This document shows positions 1 to 11,699 of a stretch of DNA of 64,000 nt, piece after piece. Source of the stretch: Musa acuminata AAA Group (Eukaryota > Streptophyta > Magnoliopsida > Zingiberales > Musaceae); NCBI RefSeq assembly GCF_036884655.1, contig NC_088339.1, positions 28,614,501 through 28,678,500 of the forward strand, read 5' to 3'. The notes under the pieces are model-generated. The model was not told the DNA's origin and searched no databases. It was given only the letters and a program-made list of their open reading frames with translations. The number at the start of each line of letters is the position of its first letter. Position 1 is the first letter of the stretch. A program made the position numbers and the translations under genes.

Positions 1-397
1 CACCATTACACTGATAACTAATGATTAACCTGAAATTTCTGAATATATATTGACAAGGAAGGTAAATATGGATATGCATGCTATATTAGAATTTATTAGA
101 GCTAATATGCTATTTACAGAACAAATGACATAAGTGCATCCATCACAATTGGCTTGACAACTTGAGCAGTTTCATCAAAGTTTATAGTCAGAGGATCCAA
201 AGACAACATCAAAAGAAAAATCATTCAAGAGAAGTATGTTCATGCTTACAGTCAGCAAATTCATGATGCCCACACTCCATTTTATATCAAGTGGTTGCAG
301 ATCTGGATTGTAGCAAGAGAATTAAAGAAGATGAACCCAGATATACACCATGCAAGCTCCAAAAGGTTTGCCCAAACGATTCAGATAATTATAACTC

Positions 398-2910
398 TCA
401 GGTGCTTTCTTTCTTCTCTGACTGAGCTTCGGAAATATATTTCACAACATCACCACAACAAGAGAGTTTATCCGCCTTCTGATCAGGAATTTCAACTGAA
501 AATTCCTGCTCAATAGCCATCACAAGTTCCACCCTGTCTAAGCTGTCTAAACAAAGGTCCTTTTGGAAATCAGCCTTCTCGGTTACCTGCAATGATTTGA
601 TAGATTAGCCTTTCGCATTTATCTCAAATAGAATTATGATAAAACAAAATACCAAGAAAAATAGAGCTTGTTCACTGATTATGATGCAATAGATAACATA
701 CATGCAACATGCTTAAGGGTGAATATGATTTTCGCAAAACATGGGATGGATTGAAACAAAATGTCCACTTGGCAATACCCTACTCTTCAAACTATGATAG
801 TGAGAAACACTTATAGTAAAAATAAAGATAACAGTTACCTGCATGAAAAAGAGAATCGCAAGAATGAGCCTGTACTCCCAAATATGTGGAGTTGACTGCA
901 TGAATCATTATTCAGCCCTATATTCTATATGCAAGATCAACCAAATTCTTTTGCAACATTTTGCCTTTTATGACCAGAAAAAGAAGTGACCAATATAAAC
1001 AAACACAATTAACTGCAAACTCTAGGAAGAATAATGCAGATTTGAGTTAACACGAAGGTGGTGGTTGGTCTGTTGTTGTTACCCTGAATTACTGCTGCTG
1101 TCTATAAGAAGGAAATATTTTCAAAATCTCTTGACAGATAAGTGACTTAAGAAGGCTTGCAGTGATACTAAAACACACAAGGTTGTTATATGACAGTTTT
1201 ATAAGATCAACCAAGTTATTCAGAAGCAACATTCTGAAAGAGGAATGAAAAAAAAAAATAATGAAAATTTTGCAGCAAAATTATGTCTAACTAGACAAGG
1301 GTAATCAAATCTACTCAGGGTGTATGTTTCATGGCAAGAGAAACTTAAAGTTGAAATAGAAGCAATTTGCTGATAACCATAAGTGACACGTGAAACTATT
1401 ACAGATTTCTTTTGATAAAGGGAATAGGATTTGAATTTCAAAGGTAAATTCTAGCAGATGGTTCAGAACCTAAATGCAAAATTTAAGGAACAACTTCAAG
1501 TACTGAAAATGTAAGTGCTGAATAGCACATGTCCCCGTGTACTTGATATTTTACATCACTGAACTTTATTTATGTAATAAGAAATTATTCATTTGAACAG
1601 ATTAACTCTTTAAGTTTAACTGTAACGTTTGCAGCATTAATTAATATGCAAAGGTAAGATCACAATTTTGACAAATTATCACAGATTTAGCTAGTTTTGC
1701 CTAAGTCATGCGGTATCCTTACGTGTCAGTCCGCAAAGGGTCAGTCTCTCCGAAACCTTTTATGGTCCTTTAAGGACCTACAAAGAGAAGATGAGTTAGA
1801 GGAAATGTTTAACTCAAGATCTCACAAATAAACATTTTAGCAAACACTTGATAGACAATGCAAATTACAAACATAGACTTCGTAAGCCTTGAACGGTCGC
1901 ATAATAAAAGGTTCAAGGTGGTTCGTCACGACCAAAAGTCCCCACAAGTGCCCACATGATACTACTATAAAGCAAAGTAGCAAACTAGCCCTAAACACTA
2001 TCTTAAAAGCCCATCAAGTCATGTGTCACCTGGGTAGCCATGGGGTGCTGTGTTGGATGTCACTCTGCATCACTCTCTAGAGCTTATTAAAACCCTTAAA
2101 ATGGCTATTTAGATGGTTTTTTTTTTAGTAGTTTTACCTCCACATGATGACTACACACAACTCGCATTTACAGGACTAAGACAACCACAAAAACCAACCA
2201 AAATGGGACTGTCAAGACTACTGTAAACCCTTTACATGTTATACAAAGTATGAACAAACCCGATAGATACAGACATACACAAACATTACATCGAACATCC
2301 TTTATACTGATTTGTCTGTGACAAAATGTTAATCCAAACTGCCTGGTCTTGCGATATATGAGAATCAATTCACATCAACTCACTTTAATATACAACAGAA
2401 TCTCGAATTGGCATATGAGCAAAAGGTACTGGTATACGCAATATCTATTTATCTTGTACAGCCAACTAAGTTTATCATGGAAATAAATCCATGAAAGGAA
2501 ATCACATTCAGGTTTCAGCAGGAATATTCATAAGCATCACTGGTCGTGGATGCTTGACTTCATAAAACTGTTATATAGTCATCTGAGATCATGGTATACT
2601 GAACAAAGTACTTTTAACAACAAAGTCTTTGGTTCTACTGTGGAAAGCCTCAGAGCTATTTAGCTAGTGTTGTTGACAAACCTCAGAGCTATTTAATATA
2701 GAGATATACCTTGCTTGCATCCAACTTGTCAAACTTCTTAACCAACTCAAGCACTCTAGCAGTGAGATCTTCCATGCTGGTGTCGCTTGATGACACGCAG
2801 AATCGCTGGCATGGTGAATTGAGCAGTCTTCCGGCTGCTCCGAACTCACTTAGCCCTGTTGAGCAGCTCAAACGCACATGCTTCGTTATGGAATTCCGTA
2901 AGTGTTGCAT
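398..2910 (-). CDS. mtACP3: Mitochondrial acyl carrier protein (mtACP3-like), 2 coding exons
   Basis: Carries acyl chains on a phosphopantetheine arm for mitochondrial fatty acid (octanoate/lipoate precursor) synthesis; in other eukaryotes mitochondrial ACP also associates with complex I. Model: exon 2910-2710 (67 aa, starts MQHLRNSITKHVRL, a basic presequence, then EDLTARVLELVKKFDKLDASK) and exon 586-398 (VTEKADFQKDLCLDSLDRVE...). Splicing is phase 0, donor AAG|GTATAT and acceptor TTGCAG|GTAACC. The product is 129 aa, normal for the family. The phosphopantetheine serine is S82 in DSL (81-83). The pattern KADKLSCCGDVVKYI resembles plant mtACP3 more than mtACP1/2. The 2.1-kb intron has no other recognisable exon. 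A leader exon lies upstream near 3422-3510. The family is certain; the paralogue number is inferred. Confidence 0.92.
1681..2100. other. Intronic stretch of unknown origin in mtACP
   Basis: Inside the mtACP intron the base composition changes around 1700-2080 (CTTACGTGTCAGTCCGCAAAG, then a stretch mentioning no reading frame longer than 63 codons). It looks like an old repeat insertion, but no terminal repeats or target duplication were found. The rest of the intron is AT-rich and featureless. Confidence 0.25.
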
Positions 2911-3510
2911 TTTTCCCCAAAATCTACAAAAAAAAAAAAAAAAAAAAAAAAAAACAAGCACCTTGTGAACACACGATGAACAAATCATAGATTTGGGCAC
3001 AGTTTAATTCATCAGATTAGGCGATGGGTGGTCATGCACATGCACATAGTGTGGCGTTCCTTCAACGTTCCACATTCTGATCACAACAATAAGCCTACTA
3101 ATTTCAATCGACAAGGAGAGAAGAAATGGATCGGAGAACGGTTGACGAAGAATGCTTTTGTGATCGCTGGCCACAAGTAGCCATAATAGTTCAACAAACA
3201 AGCAGTGAATCCTACTTCCCAAGAGCACACTCTCGTCGGCAGCCGAAAACAAGGCGGAGATCACACGTCTTAGCTATCTCGACCTAATCTTCAAACAACA
3301 GAACGCAGGGAAGACGGAAAAAGAGAAGAGCGAAAGACAAATGTAGAACGAACAAAGGAGGAGCAGATTGAGAAGTAGACCTGCCTCTCTATCGTTCCAC
3401 AAGCGACGCGAAGGTGCTTACCAAAATGCCAAAGCCAATCGAACCCTACGGATGCCGTTCGACCCCGCGGCGTTCCGGAAAGAAATAGCGCAAGGCGTCG
3501 CACGAGTCAC
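2911..3510 (-). other. mtACP 5' leader: UTR exon and UTR intron
   Basis: A GC-rich leader exon ends at 3422 at a good donor (CATTTTG|GTAAGC). The matching acceptor is TTTGTAG|ATTTTGGGG at 2924/2923, 13 nt before the start codon. The polypyrimidine tract is an uninterrupted run of 27 T on the minus strand (2928-2954 as A). The transcription start is not defined; roughly 3500 is inferred from where the GC-rich leader ends. Confidence 0.6.
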
Positions 3511-4563
3511 GAGGCACTTCTTTTATTAGTTTTCCATATATTTAAGAAAAGAAAAATATCAGTACAGTAGATAGCCCTGAAACTTTTCACTGGTCACGAG
3601 GTATGCGCCCCTTTGTGATGTTCTAAATTGCTCACGTCAAATAAAAGTCAGCGGATTATGTAAAGGGCAAAAAATATACTTCAATTTCGCCCCATCCAGC
3701 AACAAAATTAGCACCATTTTAACTCATAATGTACGAGTAATTAGATGATATCATTGAGATATATATATATATATAAACATTTTTTAATTATATTTTACCC
3801 AGTAGCTTTTAAAAAAGTATCTGGATTAACCTCATTTGTTGACTATTTATTTAATTATTTCTAATATCGATCCATTTTTAAGCTATTGTATGCTTCACTA
3901 AGTATTCATCTTTGTTATGAAAAATATTGATAATGATAAGATCAATCAAACTTGATTCAAGCTCATGTGTATAAAAGATCTTTGGGCACAACCAAAGAAG
4001 TTCAAGTGTAAGTCCTAATATCAACCTCCAAAAAAACTAAGATAAGATTAGTATTTCGATATCATCCCTTTGATACCAAGTCAATAATGAAATAAAAGAT
4101 GATGATCTCAAAGTATAATCGTGATGATTATTATGATCAAAAGAACTTCTATAATAGAATTAACAACAAAAATTATTCATCAATATAAGCAAAATATCCC
4201 TTGATAGTTTATATTCAAGGGATATTCATGTGGCTCAATCGAACTCTAACCACGAGCCCTAATTGAGATAAATATTTCTCCTATCAATCTCTATAATTTA
4301 AAAATTAATAGCGTAAAGTAATATGCTACCCAGAGAAAGCATCGTAGATTAAATGTACCAATATAACACCACCAACAACATTGTCATAAGGACTACAATT
4401 CTTGTTGTCTACAAGTCAATAAACCCAAAAAAAATGGATTTTGCCGTAGAGAACAAAATGAGCTTTAGAGGTAGGCCATCCGCTACCTGCAGTGCACTTA
4501 TGAAGCCAAATGACTAGGCTTTTATTGCAGATGAAAAGTAGATCATGCGCTGTGGGTGTCACA
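3511..4563. other. Intergenic, mtACP to QCR6
   Basis: AT-rich sequence between the start of mtACP and the 3' end of QCR6, both on the minus strand. It must hold the mtACP promoter and the QCR6 3' UTR. There is a short TA run near 3762-3774. No reading frame of interest and no repeat was recognised. Confidence 0.5.
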
Positions 4564-5888
4564 TCATTTCAGCTTAGGGAAAAGCTTTGGTGCAACCTGC
4601 ACATCAGGGAAGATGCATCAGCCAAGAATAGGAAACAAGCTTACTGCAAGAACCACAAGAAAATAGAGCCTGCTTACACAGTTATCAACACAGGAAAAGT
4701 AGTCGAAGTATTGCCCTGTGCAATGCTTGTGCCCACTTTCATCCCCTTTGATCCTCCGAACACATGCCTGCAGGATAAATGGGATCGTACTAAATGGTTG
4801 CAAACAAAGAAAGAAAGACAAAAGACAAAACTAGTGAATGATCAGATGCAGAAGGTATTCTTTAAGATAAGATTGGATTTTGATGTAATCTTAAAAAGCA
4901 TGTCTGACAACAATTCTTTGAGATCATGAGCAACTTGGTTTCAGTTTGGAACAAATAATGACCACAACACATCAGACATGGATCTATTAGTGGTTATTGC
5001 TGTAAGTTTTGACCACTAACAAGAATATTGCCACCTAGAGAAAAAGATACAATAACTGAGAAAACAACAACAGTTGAAGCCAAAACAGGTAACCTATGAA
5101 AGAATATCCAAAAACCAATTTCAAATTTGGTTTTCTTGGAGCTAGATAAAGACACTAGTAACTTGCAATTGTAACATAGTTTGGAATGAGGTCCTTAACC
5201 AGAGAAATCTTATTATGTTTAAGCTGCCTCGAGTAATTCTCAGATTTCAAGTCACCAGGAATAGTCATATCAAAGTTAATCTATTGCTCACTCATTTAAT
5301 TATCACACTATCATTCAATTTCCCACTTTTATTTTGTTTACTTTTTAAGCGAGAACGGTCAAGGTCCAAACACTTTTAAGAGGGAAAATCCTCTAGTTAT
5401 GATGCACCATAATCACATGGGCCTGATGCATGCCCATTTTCAAGCTTCCTAGTTCTATCCAGTAAAAAGCTGTGGCCTCTTCGTCAGATCTAAGATTCTT
5501 CATCTCATTTCTCAGTGACAGCTTTCCACAAAATGTATCATTTTAACAGGATATTCCAACAAAGAAGAGAGCACCAATTTAAAGAAAGACGCAAGATGAC
5601 CTGGACCGCAGGTAAAATTAAATTCTTTGTTACAGATTGGTGCAGAATTGCCATAAATTGCACACTGAACTCTTTTGTGATGATTCCACATATACTGAAG
5701 TAATGAAATGTTGTCACAACTTGTATAGGAAGGTTGCAGCAATTAATCAGGCCAAAATAAGAAGATTGTTGATGTTGAGAAGTTTTGAATACCCTTCAAT
5801 CTGCAGATTGCAGATATTGCTGTGGTTAAATCAAGCAGTGAAAACTTGATATCTGATAAGAAACAGGAAATATGAATAGGTAGAGGGA

Positions 5889-5948
<60 letters not shown>

Positions 5949-8900
5949 GAGATCCAATTGATGAGAGTGAAGAAAAAGTAGGAGGAAATCTGATGAAGGC
6001 CTCATTGTCCATAGAAAAAAATGCTAACTTTTCTAAAACTCTGGTTATGGAAGTAGCTATCAATTTAATAGAAAAAAGAAAAACCAACATCTCAAAGCCT
6101 AATCTGGGCTACTGATTTTTCCTATTCAAACAAAACCTTTATCTCATCTCAATCTGTTCACAAATATATACAATAAGCTAATTTAATCTATTCTAATGAA
6201 AATAAATAAATAAATCTAATTACTTCCAGTTAGATGAGTTGTCCTTCCAGATTGCATCAAGGACAATTAGTAACAACTTAGATACAACTGCTGATGTCAT
6301 GACATGTAAGTGACATGGCGGCAAACAGTACATGGGCATGATTAGAAAATGGCCTGATTACCTAGGAATCATATTAAGTATAAAGATTAATCAAAGATGT
6401 TAATATGTGGACCAGTGATTGCAAAAGGCGCTCGGGCGCTCGCCTAGGCGCTCGGGCGAGGCGAGGCGAGGCCCGAGCGCCTCGCTAATGTCCCAGGCGG
6501 CGCGCTTCAATCAGGCGCCGCCTAGGCGCTCGCCCGAGCCCAGGCGCTGGGCGCTTCGGGCGAGCGCCTGGGTAAACCGAACCAGAATTTTAGGTCTGGT
6601 TCGGTCCTGGTTCGGTTGTTAGTTGGTTCAATCGAACCAACTAAACCGATATAACCCCAACCCTAACCCTAACCCACCACTAACCTGCTGCCGCTGCCGA
6701 TGCCGATCCCGATCCCGTTCGCGATCTCGTCGCTCGTTGCCGCTGCTCCCGCTGCCGCTGCTCGCGCCTCCTGCGAGCCCTCCTGCTGCTCGCGCCTCCC
6801 GCGAGCCCTCTCGCTGCTCGCGTCTCCTGCGAGCCCTCCAGCGAGCCTTCCCGCTGCTCGCGCCTCCCTCGAGCCCTCCCGCTGCTCACGCCTCCCGCGA
6901 GCCCTCCCGCTGCTCGCGCCTCCCGCGAGCCTTCCCGCTGCTCGCGCCTCCCTCGAGGCCTCCCGCTGCTCGCGCCTTCCGCTCCCTTTCCCTTTCCCGC
7001 TGCCGCCGCTCGCCGCCACTGCTGCCGCCACTCGCCGCCGCTGCTTCCTCGTTTCTCCGTCAGCAGGTTTATACTGTTAATGTGATTATATTTATTAATT
7101 ATATTATATATTTTTATATTTTTATTTAAAATTTTAAATAATTATATTTATTAATTATATTTTATATTTTTATATTTTAGCGCCTCGCTTCGCTCGGGCG
7201 AGCGCCTAGCGCCTCAGGCGTTTTTGGACCTTGGCGCCTTTTGGCGCCTAGCGCTTTTTAAATCACTGCCTAGGCGCTCGGGCGAGGCGAGGCGAGGCCC
7301 GAGCGCCTCGCTAATGTCCCAGGCGGCGCGCTTCAATCAGGCGCCGCCTAGGCGCTCGCCCGAGCCCAGGCGCTGGGCGCTTCGGGCGAGCGCCTGGGTA
7401 AACCGAACCAGAATTTTAGGTCTGGTTCGGTCCTGGTTCGGTTGTTAGTTGGTTCAATCGAACCAACTAAACCGATATAACCCCAACCCTAACCCTAACC
7501 CACCACTAACCTGCTGCCGCTGCCGATGCCGATCCCGATCCCGTTCGCGATCTCGTCGCTCGTTGCCGCTGCTCCCGCTGCCGCTGCTCGCGCCTCCTGC
7601 GAGCCCTCCTGCTGCTCGCGCCTCCCGCGAGCCCTCTCGCTGCTCGCGTCTCCTGCGAGCCCTCCAGCGAGCCTTCCCGCTGCTCGCGCCTCCCTCGAGC
7701 CCTCCCGCTGCTCACGCCTCCCGCGAGCCCTCCCGCTGCTCGCGCCTCCCGCGAGCCTTCCCGCTGCTCGCGCCTCCCTCGAGGCCTCCCGCTGCTCGCG
7801 CCTTCCGCTCCCTTTCCCTTTCCCGCTGCCGCCGCTCGCCGCCACTGCTGCCGCCACTCGCCGCCGCTGCTTCCTCGTTTCTCCGTCAGCAGGTTTATAC
7901 TGTTAATGTGATTATATTTATTAATTATATTATATATTTTTATATTTTTATTTAAAATTTTAAATAATTATATTTATTAATTATATTTTATATTTTTATA
8001 TTTTAGCGCCTCGCTTCGCTCGGGCGAGCGCCTAGCGCCTCAGGCGTTTTTGGACCTTGGCGCCTTTTGGCGCCTAGCGCTTTTTAAATCACTGCCTAGG
8101 CGCTCGGGCGAGGCGAGGCGAGGCCCGAGCGCCTCGCTAATGTCCCAGGCGGCGCGCTTCAATCAGGCGCCGCCTAGGCGCTCGCCCGAGCCCAGGCGCT
8201 GGGCGCTTCGGGCGAGCGCCTGGGTAAACCGAACCAGAATTTTAGGTCTGGTTCGGTCCTGGTTCGGTTGTTAGTTGGTTCAATCGAACCAACTAAACCG
8301 ATATAACCCCAACCCTAACCCTAACCCACCACTAACCTGCTGCCGCTGCCGATCCCGATCCCGTTCGCGATCTCGTCGCTCGTTGCCGCTGCTCCCGCTG
8401 CCGCTATCGCTGCTCGCGCCTCCCGCGAGCCCTCTCGCTGCTCGCGCCTCCTGCGAGCCCTCCTGCTGCTCGCGCCTCCCGCGAGCCCTCTCGCTGCTCG
8501 CGTCTCCTGCGAGCCCTCCAGCGAGCCTTCCCGCTGCTCGCGCCTCCCTCGAGCCCTCCCGCTGCTCACGCCTCCCGCGAGCCCTCCCGCTGCTCGCGCC
8601 TCCCGCGAGCCCTCTCGCCTCCCGCGAGCCTTCCCGCTGCTCGCGCCTCCCTCGAGGCCTCCCGCTGCTCGCGCCTTCCGCTCCCTTTCCCTTTCCCGCT
8701 GCCGCCACTGCTGTCGCCACTCGTCGCCGCTGCTTCCTCGTTTCTCCGTCAGCAGGTTTATACTGTTAATGTGATTATATTTATTAATTATATTATATAT
8801 TTTTATATTTTTATTTAAAATTTTAAATAATTATATTTATTAATTATATTTTATATTTTTATATTTTAGCGCCTCGCTTCGCTCGGGCGAGCGCCTAGCG

Positions 8901-11130
8901 CCTCAAGCGTTTTTGGACCTTGGCGCCTTTTGGCGCCTAGCGCTTTTTAAATCACTGCCTAAGCGCTCGGGCGAGGCGAGGCGAGGCCCGAGCGCCTCGC
9001 TAATGTCCTAGGCGGCGCGCTTCAATCAAGCGCCGCCTAGGCGCTCGCCCGAGCCCAGGCGCTGGGCGCTTAGGGCGAGCGCCTGGGTAAACCGAACCAG
9101 AATTTTAGGTCTGGTTCGGTCCTGGTTCGGTTGTTAGTTGGTTCAATCGAACCAACTAAACCGATATAACCCCAACCCTAACCCTAACCCACCACTAACC
9201 TGCTGCCGCTGCCGATCCCGATCCCGATCGCGATCTCGTCGCTCGTTGCCGCTGCTCCCGCTGCCGCTGTCGCTGCTCGCGCCTCCCGCGAGCCCTCCCG
9301 CGAGCCTTCCCGCTGCTCGCGCCTCCCGCGAGCCCTCTCGCTGCTCGCGCCTCCCGCGAGCCCTCCTGCTGCTCGCGCCTCCCACGAGCCCTCTCGCTGC
9401 TCGCGTCTCCTGCGAGCCTTCCCGCTGCTCGCGCCTCCCTCGAGCCCTCCCGCTGCTCGCGCCTCCCGCGAGCCCTCTCGCCTCCTGCGAGCCCTCCCGC
9501 GAGCCTTCCCGCTGCTCGCGCCTCCCTCGAGGCCTCCCGCTACTCGCGCCTCCCTCGAGGCCTCCCGCTGCTCGCGCCTTCCGCTCCCTTTCCCTTTCCC
9601 GCTACCGCTGCCGCCGCTGCTGCCTTCACTGCTGTCGCCGCTCGCCGCCGCTGCTTCCTCGTTTCTCCGTCAGCAGGTTTATACTGTTAATGTGATTATA
9701 TTTATTAATTATATTATATATTTTTATATTTTTATTTAAAATTTTAAATAATTATATTTATTAATTATATTTTATATTTTTATATTTTAGCGCCTCGCTT
9801 CGCTCGGGCGAGCGCCTAGCGCCTCGGGCGTTTTTGGACCTTGGCGCCTTTTGGCGCCTAGCGCTTTTTAAATCACTGATGTGAACATGAATTTAAATTT
9901 CAAATTTTCACAAATATCACTACAGCATGAATTTAGACTTCCATTCCTCCAAAAATTATCACTTCAGTCTTCACATTAACTTGTTAAAATATAGAACATT
10001 GTAAAGGGCAGGAAGAATACTTATTCATGTGTCTTCTTTCTTTTTTTCTTTTGCAGTTCCCTTTGTTAATAGTTCTCTTACATCTACCAATCTCTCTTCC
10101 ATATCCTGTAATTACTCTCATGATTTTGTTTTCTTTGAGAAACTTCACATCCCCAACTGTTTAGGTACAGCCTTGGCTGCTTTTCACAACTTTCACAATG
10201 TAGAGAACCCTAATATTTCAGAATAAAAGGAATTATAAAGCACCAATTCAAAGAAAAGATCCTTGAAACATCATGCTACTCATGGCAATTTGGGCAGGTA
10301 TGGTTTTCAACATATATTTGCAACATTCTACCTAGTACTTGCTTCTATCAAACAAACAATTTAGGAAGCTATAGTGCTATACTAACCCAGCTTTGATAAT
10401 CTACCATGACATATATATGAAATGTCACAAAACTTTTCAGTAAGATGCCTTTTACAACCATTAGGCATATGAAGCTTAGACAAAAACTCAAAATTACAAA
10501 TTATGACCACTGACAAGATGTAACAAGAAATATGCAACTGGAATTATTTGCAATGAAGCGTAAAGCACCTGATATGCGTGTAAGGGTCTTGCACACTTTG
10601 GCTTGCATGAGTCCTCGAGATATTTCTTTGGATCCGCAAGCTCTTCGTCTGCCCTGAATCAAGTAAACAGCCATTTTTAATCTAGTATTTAGATTCAAAA
10701 GGAATGTAGTCTTACATTAGCAGGTAGCCTAAATGAATATGAGAGGTTGATAAAGGCCTTCCTGAAATTATATTTACCAAGTGGATTAAATGATAAAACC
10801 AAAAGTCCACTTATCAAGCTTTATTTTTAACCCAAGAACTTGAAGAATGACAATATTCCTAAATTGCTTGAGCAACTTTGCTGATGAAATCCCCTTCTTA
10901 AATTATTCAAATAATTCTATTTTATATGGCTTTTCTAACACAAGCGAGACTAGATAAACAAATTTACATTTCAAATCAAACCTAGGGTTTAACCTCATCA
11001 AATTATGGAAAAAAAGGCGTCGACAAGGTAGACAGCTAAGAACAATCGTATGTTTGATTGTTCACATCTCTTAAGAAGATATCACAAGATACCGACCTGA
11101 AAATACAGTACAAAATGGCTATACTCACAT
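4564..11130 (-). CDS. QCR6: Cytochrome b-c1 complex subunit 6 (QCR6, hinge protein), 4 exons with split ATG
   Basis: Small acidic subunit of respiratory complex III on the intermembrane-space side of the inner mitochondrial membrane, close to cytochrome c1. Coding exons: 11130-11129 (AT), 10653-10569 (G + ADEELADPKKYLEDSCKPKC...), 4767-4678 (ACVRRIKGDESGHKHCTGQY...SCVDNC), 4596-4564 (VAPKLFPKLK, stop). All junctions follow GT/AG: AAT|GTGAGT, TTCAG|GGCAG, CAG|GTGC, TGCAG|GCATG, TGT|GTAAGC, TGCAG|GTTGC. The product is 69 aa, the usual plant length, with cysteines at 17, 21, 31, 45, 55 and 59. The start codon is divided 2+1 by the first coding intron. The 5.8-kb intron (4768-10568) contains the hAT-like element at 6413-9878. 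Although each exon is small, the family match is continuous across all joins. Confidence 0.93.
5892..5951. repeat. GA microsatellite
   Basis: About 28 GA units with one interruption (GAGCGAGAG) in the large QCR6 intron. Confidence 0.9.
6413..9878. mobile_element. Non-autonomous hAT-like DNA transposon in QCR6 intron
   Basis: The left end reads CAGTGATTGCAAAAGGCGCT and the right end, read inward on the other strand, CAGTGATTTAAAAAGCGCTA. These are imperfect terminal inverted repeats starting CAGTG, the hAT-type terminus. The flanking 8-mers are ATGTGGAC (6405-6412) and ATGTGAAC (9879-9886), a 7/8 match and the length expected for hAT target duplications. Both subterminal regions are rich in GGCGC/GCGCC blocks that can fold back. 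No transposase is present: the long reading frames inside are low-complexity Arg/Ala/Ser/Pro translations of GC-rich repeats. The body is four tandem copies of one unit (separate entry). Confidence 0.8.
6443..9878. repeat. Four tandem copies of an ~826-bp unit inside the hAT-like element
   Basis: Units are 6443-7268 (826 bp), 7269-8094 (826 bp), 8095-8957 (863 bp) and 8958-9878 (921 bp). Each begins CCTAGGCGCTCGGGCGAGG (AAGCGCTC variant in the last) and ends TTTTTAAATCACTG. Units 1 and 2 look identical by eye. Units 3 and 4 differ in the number of ~27-bp sub-repeats built on GCTGCTCGCGCCTCCCGCGA. Within each unit the order is palindromic GGCGCC block, CCCTAACCCTAACCC motif, GC-rich minisatellite, an AT-rich palindromic stretch, then the GCGCC-rich end. 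Every internal junction keeps the right terminus but lacks the first 30 bp of the left terminus, so only the outer pair forms a complete element. Confidence 0.9.
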
Positions 11131-11680
11131 TGTGGATAAGAAAAGATAATGACGTTATCTCGTCGACCTGCACAGATCAAAATACAGAAACCATCATTTC
11201 CATCCGTCAGCAGAAGTAAACACCTACCGGCCCATGGCTACATTCAGAAACAACTTATCAACAAGATCGATGATCGCAGCAGAAAATCAACTCGAATTGC
11301 CTACAAAAACCGATAAAAAATCGGCTTTGAAGATCAGTTCAACAAAAAACCTAAAAAAACCAATTTTATCTGAAATCAAGGAAAACGCCGGCAAATCTAT
11401 CACGCAAAACCAAATAAAAAAGAATTATCAACGACGTTGATGATCCCAGCAAAAGATCCACTCGAATGGCCTACGAAATGACATGCGTGGGGTTTTGAAG
11501 ATCAGTCCATAAGTTTACAACACAAAACCAAATTAAAACCACAAAAACGAACAGGCAAAACGACGAAAAGCATGGAGATAGAAACAGAAGAAGAGGAACA
11601 GGGCGGGCTTTACCCTAGAGAGAGATGGCGAGGAAGAGACGGCACCGCAGCCCGTCGAGGAGAAATAGGGATGAGTGAAG
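11129..11680 (-). other. QCR6 5' leader exons
   Basis: Two untranslated pieces are supported by splice signals. A leader exon of about 11614-11680 ends at CTCTAGG|GTAAAG. A 39-nt exon, 11167-11129, follows the acceptor CTGTGCAG|GTCGACGAG and supplies the AT of the start codon at its 3' end. The transcription start is not visible directly; the GC-rich leader and a drop to AT-rich DNA beyond 11,950 suggest about 11.7 kb. Confidence 0.55.
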
Positions 11681-11699
11681 ACCGGCTGACACGCGTCTA

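Noticed and set aside
6657..9195. CCCTAACCCTAACCC as an interstitial telomere
   Set aside because: Only two to three units, within each transposon repeat unit, and of CCCTAA type where plant telomeres are usually CCCTAAA.
6623..9695. Long open frames (up to 185 aa) on both strands rich in Arg/Ala/Ser/Pro
   Set aside because: They are translations of the GC-rich minisatellite in the hAT-like element: open in several frames at once, repeated with each unit, and without family resemblance.
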